A stretch of DNA of 54,370 nt from Mastigocoleus testarum BC008 (lineage in GTDB: Bacteria > Cyanobacteriota > Cyanobacteriia > Cyanobacteriales > Nostocaceae), in contig NZ_LMTZ01000135.1 in the NCBI RefSeq assembly GCF_001456025.1, forward strand, positions 1 through 54,370, in the 5' to 3' direction. The position numbers and the translations under genes are program-made. Numbering within the stretch: the stretch's first letter is position 1; every line of letters begins with the position of its first letter. Positions 1-8,302 of the stretch are shown piece after piece. The notes below the pieces were generated by a model that had not been told where the DNA came from, searched no databases, and worked only from the letters and a program-made list of their open reading frames with translations.

Positions 1-228
1 ACAAGCTATTTGCTCAAAAAACTTCGGGAACATATATAACGGTTTAGACACAAATCCTAATCCGTTTAAAATCATTGCTTTGACAACATGTCCTGCACTG
101 ACTTTTTCTCCTGGTTTTGACCCTAATAAATCATTAATTATTTCTACTAATCCAATGGAATCTACGATTCCTGCTACTATCCCTAAATGGTCTATATTTT
201 GTATTTCAACATCTTTTATATCAAACAT
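1..228 (-). mobile_element. IS1634-family (DUF4277) transposase, N-terminal part, cut by window edge
   Basis: Reading the minus strand from an ATG at 228 gives 76 uninterrupted codons up to the window edge. The peptide begins MFDIKDVEIQNIDHLGIVAG and continues with GLVEIINDLLG, then VSAGHVVKAMILNGLGFVS and PLYMFPKFFEQ. This is the pattern I recognise as the N-terminal DUF4277 domain of IS1634-family transposases, which move insertion sequences by a DDE-type reaction. Only the N-terminus is visible, so catalytic residues, intactness and the far terminal repeat cannot be judged. A 10-bp perfect hairpin lies just upstream. Family assignment is by remembered motif pattern; no search was run. Confidence 0.8.
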
Positions 229-230
229 AA

Positions 231-259
231 AAACAGAATTTTACAACACAATTCTGTTT
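231..259. repeat. 10-bp inverted repeat upstream of the transposase start
   Basis: The arms aaacagaatt (231-240) and aattctgttt (250-259) are perfect reverse complements around a 9-nt loop, and the inner arm starts 3 nt from the transposase ATG. It may be an operator, an attenuator in the transposase leader, or part of the insertion sequence end. The function is unknown. Confidence 0.55.
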
Positions 260-548
260 AAATTCTCACATTATTATTTCGAGCAAAAATATTTTCTTAC
301 TTTTTTAAGAATCTTTTTAGCCTCATCAAAGACTTCAACTCAAAATACTTTTTGATAGATCCCAAATTTAATGAGATAACTTCCCATTAGTCTCATGAAT
401 ATCTAAGTCTTGTTTAATAAATATGTACTAAAAAATCTCATCCCCTTGGTGTGTGACAGTTAGGGTGCGGAAGATGGGATATATTGGTAAGCAAACGGTA
501 AAATATTTTGGTTATTTAATTTATCTTCTTTACCATCAAGCGATCGCC

Positions 549-1514
549 ATGAAAGGACTCTGGCTGGAAAATAATCATCTGCAATTGCGTACTGATATTC
601 CTATTCCCAAACCACCACAGGGAGAAGCTTTAGTAAAAGTTTTAGCTGCTGGTATCTGTAACACCGATCTAGAACTAATAAGGGGTTACTATCCTTACAC
701 CGGTATTTTAGGACATGAATTTGTCGGTTTAGTCGAACAAGGTCCAGAAAATTTCGTAAATCGGCGTGTGGTTGGAGAGATTAATGCTGCTTGTGGAGAA
801 TGTCGCTTTTGTCGTAGCGCACAACCCACTCACTGTGAAAACCGTAGCGTACTTGGTATTGTAAATCGCAATGGAGCTTTTGCAGAGTATCTTTGTTTGC
901 CAATCAAAAATCTGTATCCAGTACCCGACCACGTACCTACAGAAGTCGCAACTTTCACAGAACCCCTAGCTGCAGCACTAGAAATTCAAGAGCAGGTAAC
1001 GTTAGGAACGGATCGTCGAGTATTGGTAGTTGGAGATGGGAAATTAGGTCAGTTAGTCGCCCAAACTATTGCTTTAACTGGTTGTGAACTTCTAGTTGTC
1101 GGTCGTCACAGCAAAAAACTTGCAAATTTAGAAGCTAGAGGAATTAAAACAGGTCTTAAGGACGTAGTGAAAAATGGATACTTTGATGTTTCTGTAGAAT
1201 GTACTGGTAATAGTGCTGGATTTGAGATTGCTCGACGTGCTTTACGACCCCGTGGAACATTAGTCCTCAAAAGTACATATGCGGGTAAGTTAAGTTTGGA
1301 TGCTTCTTCCTTAGTAGTGGATGAAATTACTTTGATTGGTTCTCGTTGCGGTCCATTTTTACCTGCATTGGAATTATTAGCCCAACAAAAAGTCGATGTC
1401 AAACCATTAATAGAAGCCCATTATCCAATAGAAGAAGGACTTGCAGCCTTTGAGAAAGCTCAAACAAAAGGTGTTTTAAAGGTTTTGCTCAAGATGGACA
1501 GTAACAATAAGTAA
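549..1514 (+). CDS. Zinc-dependent alcohol dehydrogenase-like (MDR) protein
   Basis: Medium-chain dehydrogenase/reductase, 321 aa from the chosen ATG. The GroES-like half carries the catalytic zinc site (C37, the GHE at 55-57, probable third ligand E138) and a complete structural zinc lobe of four cysteines (C82, C85, C88, C96). The Rossmann half carries GDGKLG at 162-167, a GxGxxG variant for NAD(P). Such enzymes oxidise alcohols or polyols; the substrate cannot be told from sequence. An in-frame GTG at 453 would add 32 residues without family similarity, so I start at the ATG at 549, which sits inside a HIP1-like gcgatcgcc. It converges with the small gene at 1530-1769, 15 bp away, with no visible partner. 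Confidence 0.88.
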   Translation: MKGLWLENNHLQLRTDIPIPKPPQGEALVKVLAAGICNTDLELIRGYYPYTGILGHEFVGLVEQGPENFVNRRVVGEINAACGECRFCRSAQPTHCENRSVLGIVNRNGAFAEYLCLPIKNLYPVPDHVPTEVATFTEPLAAALEIQEQVTLGTDRRVLVVGDGKLGQLVAQTIALTGCELLVVGRHSKKLANLEARGIKTGLKDVVKNGYFDVSVECTGNSAGFEIARRALRPRGTLVLKSTYAGKLSLDASSLVVDEITLIGSRCGPFLPALELLAQQKVDVKPLIEAHYPIEEGLAAFEKAQTKGVLKVLLKMDSNNK

Positions 1515-1529
1515 TGTCATACCCAGCAA

Positions 1530-1769
1530 TCACAAATATTCTTGTAAAAATTCATAGGGATCTTCATCCCAGCTAGGTTCGGGTACCATTAAGCTCAAGG
1601 TATTATTGATATCGGCTTCGATTTCAGCACTATCTAACTGGTCGAATAAAGTCGCCAAAGCTTTGAAGTCACGCTCTTTGAGAGGCATTAGCGGCGGAGC
1701 ATGCACCTCTTCTGTGCGGGAATTTTTGTAGATAATTTGACTTAATTTTAAGTCTCTTTCATTGCTCAC
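1530..1769 (-). CDS. Small acidic hypothetical protein
   Basis: 79 aa from a GTG at 1769. I do not recognise the family. The protein is acidic, has no membrane segment or signal peptide, and ends in an acidic-aromatic tail (SWDEDPYEFLQEYL). The composition looks like real protein and the 3' end sits neatly 15 bp from the convergent dehydrogenase, which supports a real gene. No clear ribosome binding site precedes the GTG. An adaptor or small regulatory protein is possible, but nothing in the sequence shows a function. Confidence 0.55.
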   Translation of the reverse strand: MSNERDLKLSQIIYKNSRTEEVHAPPLMPLKERDFKALATLFDQLDSAEIEADINNTLSLMVPEPSWDEDPYEFLQEYL

Positions 1770-2358
1770 GGCGTCTAAATCAGGCGTTTAAGTAAAATGA
1801 TTTGAATTTTAATTTGATTTTGAATTTGAATTTGAGTTTTAATATAATCGCTAATGTTGGGTAAATATGAATTCTTGGGAATCTAATTTTAATAATTTTT
1901 AAGTAAAGGTGCTTTTTATATAATTCCCATACAAGAGGTGATTTGAGCTATTCTGCAAATGAATAGCATAAGTTAGTGGAAGATCTACCTGTAGATACTT
2001 TATTAAAACGAAAAACTTAGAATGAATAAGTCATATATTCGCTATTTAAAGTAAGTACAGGATCTACCGTACCCATTAAATTTTTTCATGCTCAATTTCT
2101 TAAGACCGGAAGTATTTAGATCTAGACCGAGATCTAACCGGAAATTTAAATTCTACCAACTCAATAAATCATTGCAACAGATTCTTCGGTAGAGACGTTG
2201 CGTGCAACGTCTCTACATAAATCTATCTGTCTCATTATTTTTCTAAATTGGTATTCCTTTTACTATGATTCTTGTCTTCTGATTCCTAAAGTGTCCCAAA
2301 AACTTTTTTAGCTAACGCTACACTACAGCTGAGACGCGCCAAGAACAGCAAACCCCAA
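1770..2358. other. Gene-free stretch with several short hairpins
   Basis: No convincing gene. Contents: an AT-rich run of TTTGAAT-like units (about 1800-1840); a small hairpin atctac/gtagat (1983-1996); an 8-bp stem ttagatct/agatctaa (2116-2137) flanked by CCGG on both sides; and the strong palindrome at 2189-2216, listed separately. None is placed like a terminator for a neighbouring gene. Confidence 0.5.
2189..2216. repeat. 13-bp-stem palindrome (interspersed repeat)
   Basis: gtagagacgttgc (2189-2201), a 2-nt loop, then its exact reverse complement (2204-2216). A degenerate version lies at 19040-19067 and shorter related arms flank 51595-51640. I recall GTAGAGACGTTGC palindromes as common dispersed repeats in filamentous cyanobacteria. 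Here it stands alone between two minus-strand genes. Confidence 0.75.
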
Positions 2359-3087
2359 TTAACTTTTATCGTTAGCTCCGATTTCAATTATTTCCAAATC
2401 AAATATTTGGGCAAACATATTTGCAATAAGAGGACGTACTTGGGAAACTGTAATGTCAGGAATCCATTGAGCCAGTGAACCAACAGGTTTATCAGAAATT
2501 CCACAGGGAACAATTTGCTTAAAACCATTCAGATCAGGACATACATTTAAAGCGAAACCATGCATGGTAATCCAACGGCTAACTTTAATTCCAATTGCTG
2601 CAACTTTGTACCCATCTACCCACACACCAGTTAAAGAAGGGACACGTTCTGCTGGTAAACCGTAGGCTGATAGTACGCGAATTAATACTTCTTCCAGTTG
2701 TCGTAAGTACCAGTGGAGGTCTTTACGATGTCGTTGCAAATTTAAAATTGGATACCCCACTAACTGACCCGGACAATGATATGTAACCTCACCACCACGT
2801 TCAACCCGGTAGATACTATGAGAATTATGTTGAGAATTATATTTTAAATCGTCTTGAGATGTAGGTTGGGTATTATCTTGAATTTTGCTCGGATCGAATT
2901 TGAGAAAGTCTAAACTAGCCCCCTGTCCCAAAGTATAAACTGGTGGGTGCTCTAACAAAATTAGTACATCGTCTAAACTAGGATCCTGAATACGAGCGGC
3001 AACAAGTTCCTTCTGCCATTTATGAGCATCCGCATAAAACAGTACTCCTTGGTTATATAAGAAACATTGATTCCGGAATTGAGTCAT
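2359..3087 (-). CDS. lipB: Lipoyl(octanoyl) transferase LipB
   Basis: Transfers octanoate from acyl carrier protein to the lipoyl domains of 2-oxoacid dehydrogenases and the glycine cleavage H protein, the first step of lipoate assembly; LipA then inserts sulphur. 242 aa. Diagnostic signatures are RGGEVTYHCPGQLVGYPIL (98-114), the KVAAIGIKV segment with the catalytic lysine at about K161, the HGFALNV strand, and the catalytic cysteine in IVPCGI (C195). A polar low-complexity insert (about 66-93, rich in N, Q, S and D) precedes the RGGE motif and looks like a surface loop. The gene is single on the minus strand, and lipA is not in the window. Confidence 0.95.
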   Translation of the reverse strand: MTQFRNQCFLYNQGVLFYADAHKWQKELVAARIQDPSLDDVLILLEHPPVYTLGQGASLDFLKFDPSKIQDNTQPTSQDDLKYNSQHNSHSIYRVERGGEVTYHCPGQLVGYPILNLQRHRKDLHWYLRQLEEVLIRVLSAYGLPAERVPSLTGVWVDGYKVAAIGIKVSRWITMHGFALNVCPDLNGFKQIVPCGISDKPVGSLAQWIPDITVSQVRPLIANMFAQIFDLEIIEIGANDKS

Positions 3088-3715
3088 AAGGTTAATTAAT
3101 GGTTAGCAAATGATTTTCAAAATTTAGTAAGGTTTATTACATTTTTGTGAATAAAGAATGTCAAGCAATGCAAAGGATTTTAAAGGAAAGTCAAGGGAAT
3201 TAGTTTTAGAAGTAACATAGTGCTACCTTAAAGATATAAGTTAGATGGTTTCAGGAGGAATACTCTGTAGAGTAAAAATGTAGTAGCAAAAATTACATAA
3301 TTTAATTTGTTTCCCAACAGTTCATAATCAGTTATTGATACATAATACAAAAGTCAAGAAGCGTAAATTTTTGGGGGTAACATTGAGGAGTCAGAAAAAA
3401 CATTCTGCTTGTGAGAGAGAGCTTTTAATATGTGCATCGTTGTACATAAAGTCTGTTTTCTTCTGACCGCGACCTAGTGCATATATATTGAGTTACGAAG
3501 AGTTACGCTTACTTATAATTTTTTGTTTTGTTGAGTTATTATCTGGTTATGCACATTAACAACAAGTTAAATTCATAAGGACAAATTCCAACCGAAGAAT
3601 TCAAAAAACAGACGAATTCGAATAGAAGTTCTTGATTTTAGCGGCAGAGAGTAAGAATTGCCGCAACTCCTTCCGATAAGTAAAAAATACACGTAAATAA
3701 AGTGGGAGAGTTTGC
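3088..3715. other. Long gap, probably containing the hpf/lrtA promoter and leader
   Basis: 628 bp between the divergent lipB and hpf genes with no coding potential that I trust. A TATAAT at 3514-3519 is a candidate -10 box for hpf, preceded at a long 20-bp spacing by TTGAGT (3488-3493). If used, it gives a leader of roughly 190 nt. Long untranslated leaders are known for cyanobacterial lrtA; that this one is regulatory is inference. The ribosome binding site GGGAG (3704-3708) sits 7 nt before the hpf ATG. Confidence 0.45.
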
Positions 3716-4387
3716 ATGAAGCTTGTCATCCACGGGAAAAATATTGAAATTACCGATGCAATTCGCGAGTACGTCAATCAGAAGATAGAAAAGGCAGTCA
3801 ATCATTTTCAGAATATTACAAATCAGGTGGATATTCACCTCAGCGTAGCTCGCAATCCCCGAATAAATCCTAATCAGTCGGCGGAAGTAACGGTTTTTGC
3901 AAATGGCAACGTAATTCGTGCAGAAGAAAGTAGCGAGAATTTATATGCCAGTATTGACTTGGTTGCAGATAAAATAACTCGACAATTACGTAAATATAAA
4001 GAAAGACGTCAGAGCAAGAAAAATAACAGTACCTCCACGAATGAAGTTTACATAACCGAAGAAGCTGTAATTACAGATTTAATCGGGAATCGTACTCCGG
4101 AGTTACCAACAGAAGTTGTGCGCACGAAGTATTTTGCTATGCCACCAATGACTGTGACAGACGCACTGGAGCAGTTACAAATGGTGGGGCATGATTTTTA
4201 TATGTTCCTAAATATCGAAACAAACGAAATTAATGTAATTTACGAACGCAATCATGGAGGTTATGGAGTAATTCAACCTCGTGGTAAGACTAATACCAAC
4301 GGTAATGGAAAAATTCATGCTAACGGTCATACCAATGGTCACAGCCAAAATGTTAATACTAATGTTGTGATGCCCAAAAGAAATTAG
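3716..4387 (+). CDS. hpf: Ribosome hibernation promoting factor, long form (HPF/LrtA)
   Basis: 223 aa. The N-terminal HPF/YfiA domain (about 1-105, starting MKLVIHGKNIEITDAIREYV) binds in the 30S decoding region and blocks translation. The C-terminal domain (about 125-190, with FAMPPMTVTDALEQLQMVGH) dimerises and lets long HPF pair two 70S ribosomes into 100S particles. In cyanobacteria this is the light-repressed transcript gene lrtA, made in darkness or starvation. The tail after about residue 190 is rich in N, G, T and H and looks disordered. The start is supported by GGGAG 7 nt upstream. The gene is monocistronic with a long upstream gap. Confidence 0.93.
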   Translation: MKLVIHGKNIEITDAIREYVNQKIEKAVNHFQNITNQVDIHLSVARNPRINPNQSAEVTVFANGNVIRAEESSENLYASIDLVADKITRQLRKYKERRQSKKNNSTSTNEVYITEEAVITDLIGNRTPELPTEVVRTKYFAMPPMTVTDALEQLQMVGHDFYMFLNIETNEINVIYERNHGGYGVIQPRGKTNTNGNGKIHANGHTNGHSQNVNTNVVMPKRN

Positions 4388-4845
4388 TGAACAAGCAAGT
4401 AGAAAGGTGTATGAATAGTTAGTTTGGGACAGACATAAATTGTTTGTCAAATTAAGTATCTCATAAAGCAAGGTGTTAGCGGCTAGTGTAATGTACCGTA
4501 GGTATACGATTAGCGAGAACTGCCGCTATCATCTATCAGGCTACGTTATCACCTTTCAGAAAATGTTTATTACTAATGGTTTTCGCAAGTTTTAGCATCA
4601 AGGTTAGTCAACCATTGATTATCGAGTTTTCTATCAATACCCATTTTTGAGCGAGATTTATCTTAGGTTTATTTTGCAGAGATTGTTCTAAAGCCTACCA
4701 TATTTACGAGAATATCAGCCATTCTCTCATTCCTCTACTCAAGCCCCTGCCATGTTAGGTGTGGGGTTATTCTCTGTTAAGTTTATTTTTGCTATTTTTC
4801 GAATCGCCAATACAAACTAACAACGCGAAAACAGTCAAACAAATA
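4388..4845. other. Gene-free stretch with a degenerate interspersed repeat
   Basis: No gene seen. At about 4473-4530 the sequence (gttagcggctag, then gtaccgta, then gattagcg) resembles a decayed copy of the GC-rich repeat at 53985-54083, with outer parts agcgg and ccgct complementary. The rest is unremarkable AT-rich DNA. Confidence 0.4.
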
Positions 4846-4874
4846 CCCCGTTAACTTTGGGGATAGTAACGGGG
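4846..4874 (-). terminator. Probable intrinsic terminator of the 115-aa gene
   Basis: ccccgtta (4846-4853) and taacgggg (4867-4874) form an 8-bp stem with a 13-nt loop, 22 bp beyond the stop codon of the minus-strand gene 4896-5243. On the minus strand the stem is followed by tatttgttt, a fair U-rich tract; on the plus strand what follows is not T-rich. Confidence 0.6.
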
Positions 4875-4895
4875 CTATTTGGGGATTATTTGTTC

Positions 4896-5243
4896 TTACT
4901 TGAGTATGGGAAGTCTACATGGTGTGACTATAAGAACCGTGTGAACTTCATTTTTGGTTGTTTCATTTTCGGGAGTACCGGAAAATGACACCACCCCAAC
5001 AGGATTGTGAATGATGTTTGTAACTCTGAATCCAATGTTCTGATGTATCCAGTATCTTAATTCATCATTCAAGATTCCAAAAATCGGATACATAATAGTT
5101 TCTCCTATTTTGGGCATTTCTTCAGTTTGAATGTACCTTTCCTTGATTGCACGCGCATCAAAAGCTTCTTCTGCTGGTACACCACGATCGACTAGCAGCA
5201 ATTCTAAATCTTCAGCATTAAATGACAGCACAAATTTAACCAT
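4896..5243 (-). CDS. Hypothetical protein, 115 aa
   Basis: Family not recognised. The protein opens with MVKFVLSFNAEDLELLLVDR, then a segment with GVPAEEAFDARAIKERYI, and a C-terminal beta-rich half (VTNIIHNPVGVVSF, VHTVLIVTPCRLPIL). There is no signal peptide or membrane helix, so it is probably a cytosolic single-domain protein. A GAGG ribosome binding site lies about 12 nt upstream of the ATG and a terminator-like stem follows the stop, so I regard it as a real, separately transcribed gene. No neighbour suggests a function. Confidence 0.65.
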   Translation of the reverse strand: MVKFVLSFNAEDLELLLVDRGVPAEEAFDARAIKERYIQTEEMPKIGETIMYPIFGILNDELRYWIHQNIGFRVTNIIHNPVGVVSFSGTPENETTKNEVHTVLIVTPCRLPILK

Positions 5244-5453
5244 TATGGTATGTCCCTCGAAGTTGCAACCAAGTGTGAACCGTAAACATAGAATTTAAAA
5301 CTATCTGATGTTCCTAAATATATTGCTAATGCAGAAATCTAATGATTGCTGTATGACAACACTTTTTTGTATTAGCGAAGTAATTAATCAGCTTAGCATT
5401 CCGCTATCAAGATTTTCACTGAAAAATGATAACTTCAGAAATTTGAACGGAGA

Positions 5454-6275
5454 TCAAGATTTTAGGAAACGTCGTCGTAATTTTTCCACAATGGTTTTTT
5501 CTTCAGAGGATAAATTCTTATCAAATAAAAATTGATATATTAATGGCAATCCCAAATCTAATTTTTCTAGCAGGTCGCACTGCATAAACACATCTTCTGG
5601 TGTACCTTCCAAGACTAGTTTTCCTTCATCCATTACAAAAATCCAATCAGCCCACCGAGCGACTAGATCCAGATCGTGGGTAGCCATTAACAAAGTTGTA
5701 CCATTCCCATGAATTCTTTTAAGAATTTTTATCAATTTACGAGTATGCTTGACATCCAAATATGCAGTTGGTTCATCTAACAGTAAAAGTTGGGGTTGCA
5801 GCACCATAATATCAGCGATAGAAATTCGTTTTTTTTGTCCCAAGCTGAGATGATGCACTGGTCTTTGAGCTAAATCTTCCAAGCCAAACTCTGTTAATGC
5901 TTGCTCGACTCGTGACTGAATTTCTTTGTTAGGTAAATTTAAATTACACAAACCATAGGAAATATCTTCCTCAACGGTGGAAGCAACAAGTTGCTGCTCG
6001 GGATCCTGAAATACTAATCCGACTTTTTGTCGCAGTTTACTGAGATAATTGTGGTTGTAGCGTAAAATTTCCCCGCACCAACGTATGGTTCCAGCATTAG
6101 GTTTGTATAAACCATTTGCGAGTAAGAATAAAGTTGTCTTACCACAACCATTTTGACCTATAAGAGCACACTTTTTACCAGATGGAATCTTGAGTGTGAG
6201 ACCATTTAGAGAAGATTGCTGTGCGCCGGAATAAGTATAATATACCTGCTCGAATTCAAGTAAATATTCTTGCAT
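5454..6275 (-). CDS. cbiO: Cobalt ECF transporter ATPase CbiO
   Basis: ATP-binding subunit that powers Co2+ uptake with the membrane proteins CbiM, CbiN and CbiQ. 273 aa with all ABC motifs: Walker A GQNGCGKTT (40-48), Q-loop Q90, signature LSLGQ (143-147), Walker B LLLLDE ending at E168, and the switch histidine in ATHD. It is the last gene of the minus-strand cbiMNQO operon and its start overlaps the end of cbiQ by 20 nt, suggesting translational coupling. The 'energy-coupling factor' type is inferred from the gene set. The operon is under a cobalamin riboswitch, so expression should fall when B12 is plentiful. Confidence 0.93.
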   Translation of the reverse strand: MQEYLLEFEQVYYTYSGAQQSSLNGLTLKIPSGKKCALIGQNGCGKTTLFLLANGLYKPNAGTIRWCGEILRYNHNYLSKLRQKVGLVFQDPEQQLVASTVEEDISYGLCNLNLPNKEIQSRVEQALTEFGLEDLAQRPVHHLSLGQKKRISIADIMVLQPQLLLLDEPTAYLDVKHTRKLIKILKRIHGNGTTLLMATHDLDLVARWADWIFVMDEGKLVLEGTPEDVFMQCDLLEKLDLGLPLIYQFLFDKNLSSEEKTIVEKLRRRFLKS

Positions 6276-7062
6276 TTAGCCACAATTCTAATCCAATTAG
6301 TATTAGACATCCACAAATTGCTTCTACGATATACCGTCTAGATGGACGATAGCGTCGGGGAGACCATACCCGAAATTCTCCTGTAAAACCCCGCGTTTCT
6401 AATCCCAAGGAAAATTGGCTGTATTTTTGGAGGGTCCGCTTTAACAATTGACCAATCAATAGGGCTAAGCTTTTCATGCTGACACGCCAAGTACGATAAC
6501 CACCACGGGATTTTTGCGCCCTTAATAATTCATTGGCTGTATACAACAGAATAAAAATAAATCGATACATTAATAACAATAATTCAGTCAAAAGTACGGG
6601 AAATTTGAATCGGCGCAGAGTATGCAAAATTTCCGTAAATGGAACAGTTAACATCAAAAAATATAGACAAGAAACAGAGGCGATCACTCTGGTAAAAATT
6701 AACGTCGCTTGGTGAATTCCACTACGACTAATATAAATATAATAAGAATGTAGCCTTAAACTCTGCCAAGAGTCACCTTGGACTTGAGAAAAATCATTCA
6801 GAGAAACACCATTGAGTACTAATGCAGGTAGACTTGTAAGCCAGAAAAAGCTAGCAAATATTAATACTCGTAGGTAAATTCCTAGAGGGATTCTGGCATA
6901 AAAAACAGTCCAAACACTCATCCACAGGGTAAGTAAGATTTGTACCACCGGATGACTGCATAGGGAAATCACCAAAGTCCCGATCGCAAAAATCAGCTTG
7001 TGTTCAGGTGGTAATTCTCGCAGACGGTTAGTGTAAGCTAAGGTATCTAGTTGCAAACTCAT
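6256..7062 (-). CDS. cbiQ: Cobalt ECF transporter transmembrane subunit CbiQ
   Basis: T-component that couples the CbiO ATPase to the substrate-binding CbiM/CbiN pair in the inner membrane. 268 aa with several hydrophobic helices (about 22-60, 65-90, 120-140 and 235-262). The cytoplasmic loop holds RAQKSRGGYRTWRVS and a second basic segment ending in GLETRGFTGEFR, matching the two Ala-Arg-Gly-like coupling motifs (here RGG and RGF) that contact the ATPase in this family. It begins 9 bp after the cbiN stop and overlaps cbiO by 20 nt. Confidence 0.92.
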   Translation of the reverse strand: MSLQLDTLAYTNRLRELPPEHKLIFAIGTLVISLCSHPVVQILLTLWMSVWTVFYARIPLGIYLRVLIFASFFWLTSLPALVLNGVSLNDFSQVQGDSWQSLRLHSYYIYISRSGIHQATLIFTRVIASVSCLYFLMLTVPFTEILHTLRRFKFPVLLTELLLLMYRFIFILLYTANELLRAQKSRGGYRTWRVSMKSLALLIGQLLKRTLQKYSQFSLGLETRGFTGEFRVWSPRRYRPSRRYIVEAICGCLILIGLELWLNARIFT

Positions 7063-7071
7063 GGGGAATGC

Positions 7072-7398
7072 TTACTCTTCACGTTTTTGCTTTTGGGAAC
7101 GCCCGCGATACAAACCAATTGCATAGCCAATAATTCCAGCACCCAAAGCTGCTTGGGTCGAAAATAGTAAACTTTCTACTTCCCCACTTGGTGGTTCAAA
7201 AACTGGTTGAAACCAAGGTTTATATTCTGGTTGAACTTCAGTTATTGCTTCTTCAGCTTCACCATCTGCACCACCAAATTCGGCCCCACGAACAAATATC
7301 AATGGTAAAACTGCTAAACTTATAACTGCCAAGATTAATAGCCAGTTATTCCATCCTTTATGAGATTGATTTGTATCAGATTGATTTGATTGATTCAC
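7072..7398 (-). CDS. cbiN: Cobalt transport protein CbiN
   Basis: Small auxiliary subunit that, with CbiM, makes up the cobalt-selective unit. 108 aa with two membrane helices (about 18-36 and 80-98) joined by an acidic external loop (GGADGEAEEAITEVQPEYKP), the usual CbiN layout. The N-terminus has an extra Asn/Ser/Gln-rich stretch (about 15 residues). The start is a GTG at 7398, supported by an AGGAG about 10 nt upstream, and it overlaps the end of cbiM by 23 nt. Confidence 0.9.
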   Translation of the reverse strand: MNQSNQSDTNQSHKGWNNWLLILAVISLAVLPLIFVRGAEFGGADGEAEEAITEVQPEYKPWFQPVFEPPSGEVESLLFSTQAALGAGIIGYAIGLYRGRSQKQKREE

Positions 7399-8161
7399 TT
7401 CTTTGAGGCTCCTGCTTAATTAATTTCAACAGTTCTAATTCTTGAGAGTTGTAAGATATTAGCCAGTTCCACACGAGTACAGTTAATAGTCCTTCACTGA
7501 TTGCTAGAGGAACCTGAGTAAAGGCAAAAATTGCAATAAATTTACTTAGGGAAGCAATGACACCACCAACAGGTGCAGGGAAAGCTAAAGCAAGCTGAAA
7601 AGAAGTAATGATATAGGTGAGTAAATTTGCGAATGCAGTGGCTAAAAATATTGCTAGCTTTTGCTTACCGCTAGATTGCATAATTAGCCGATATACCCAG
7701 TATGCTGCAAATGGGCCGGCGATTGCCATTGAGAACATATTTGCTCCCAATGTTGTTAAACCACCATGTGCCATCAACACAGCTTGAAATAATAGTACTA
7801 AGGTACCCAAAACTGACATTGCTAAGGGACCAAACAATACCGCACCTAATCCTGTACCAGTAGGGTGAGAAGAACTACCAGTTACTGAAGGAATTTTCAA
7901 TGCTGACAACACAAAAGTAAAAGCGCCAGCTAAAGCAAGTAAAAGCTTTAATTGTGGATTCTCTTTAGTGATGCGGGTTAGCGATCGCAATCCTAAAATA
8001 AAAAATGGTAAGGAGACAACCCACCAAAAAACCGCCCAGCCAATTGGCAAAAAACCTTCCATAATATGCATTGCATAAGCAGGTTTTGGTAAAGTTATTA
8101 CAAAATATAAACTTACTAATGCTAGCCCAACTAAGTGAAGTTTGACTCGATTTTGTTTCAT
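7376..8161 (-). CDS. cbiM: Cobalt ECF transporter substrate-binding subunit CbiM
   Basis: Membrane S-component that binds Co2+ using its extreme N-terminus. 261 aa from the ATG at 8161; a TTG three codons upstream is less likely. Residues 1-30 are a signal peptide ending in PAYA. Cleavage after A30 would expose M31-H32-I-M-E-G-F-L-P, the N-terminal metal-binding motif of the CbiM/NikM family, where the free amino group and the His at position 2 are ligands. A further conserved segment PTGTGLGAVLFGP and several membrane helices follow. It is the first gene of the cbiMNQO operon, with a roughly 460-nt gap to the cobalamin riboswitch. Confidence 0.94.
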   Translation of the reverse strand: MKQNRVKLHLVGLALVSLYFVITLPKPAYAMHIMEGFLPIGWAVFWWVVSLPFFILGLRSLTRITKENPQLKLLLALAGAFTFVLSALKIPSVTGSSSHPTGTGLGAVLFGPLAMSVLGTLVLLFQAVLMAHGGLTTLGANMFSMAIAGPFAAYWVYRLIMQSSGKQKLAIFLATAFANLLTYIITSFQLALAFPAPVGGVIASLSKFIAIFAFTQVPLAISEGLLTVLVWNWLISYNSQELELLKLIKQEPQRSESIKSI

Positions 8162-8188
8162 AATTGTCAATTATCAGTTATCAGTTAC

Positions 8189-8302
8189 CAGTTTATGGCT
8201 AACGCCACGCCCTTACGGGCTACAGTTACCAGTTAATACGCTAGAGCGCACGCTATAGCTGCGCTACCTGCGGATCCGCTAACAGTTGTCAGCCATAAAC
8301 TG
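8189..8302. repeat. GC-rich interspersed repeat element with 12-bp inverted ends
   Basis: cagtttatggct (8189-8200) and agccataaactg (8291-8302) are perfect inverted ends around 90 bp that include cacgcccttacgggct and agctgcgctacctgcggatc. The outer part recurs in opposite orientation at 29340-29383 and 29444-29490; the inner part recurs at 13571-13608 and 25960-25992. The element lies in the cbi leader between the riboswitch and cbiM. Confidence 0.7.

Noticed and set aside
80..355. 91-codon plus-strand frame at the left edge
   Set aside because: It is the antisense shadow of the transposase N-terminus on the minus strand and its tail has low-complexity AT composition.
453..548. N-terminal extension of the MDR dehydrogenase from GTG 453
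   Set aside because: The extra 32 residues have no family similarity, while the ATG at 549 begins with the usual MKGLWLENN-type start.
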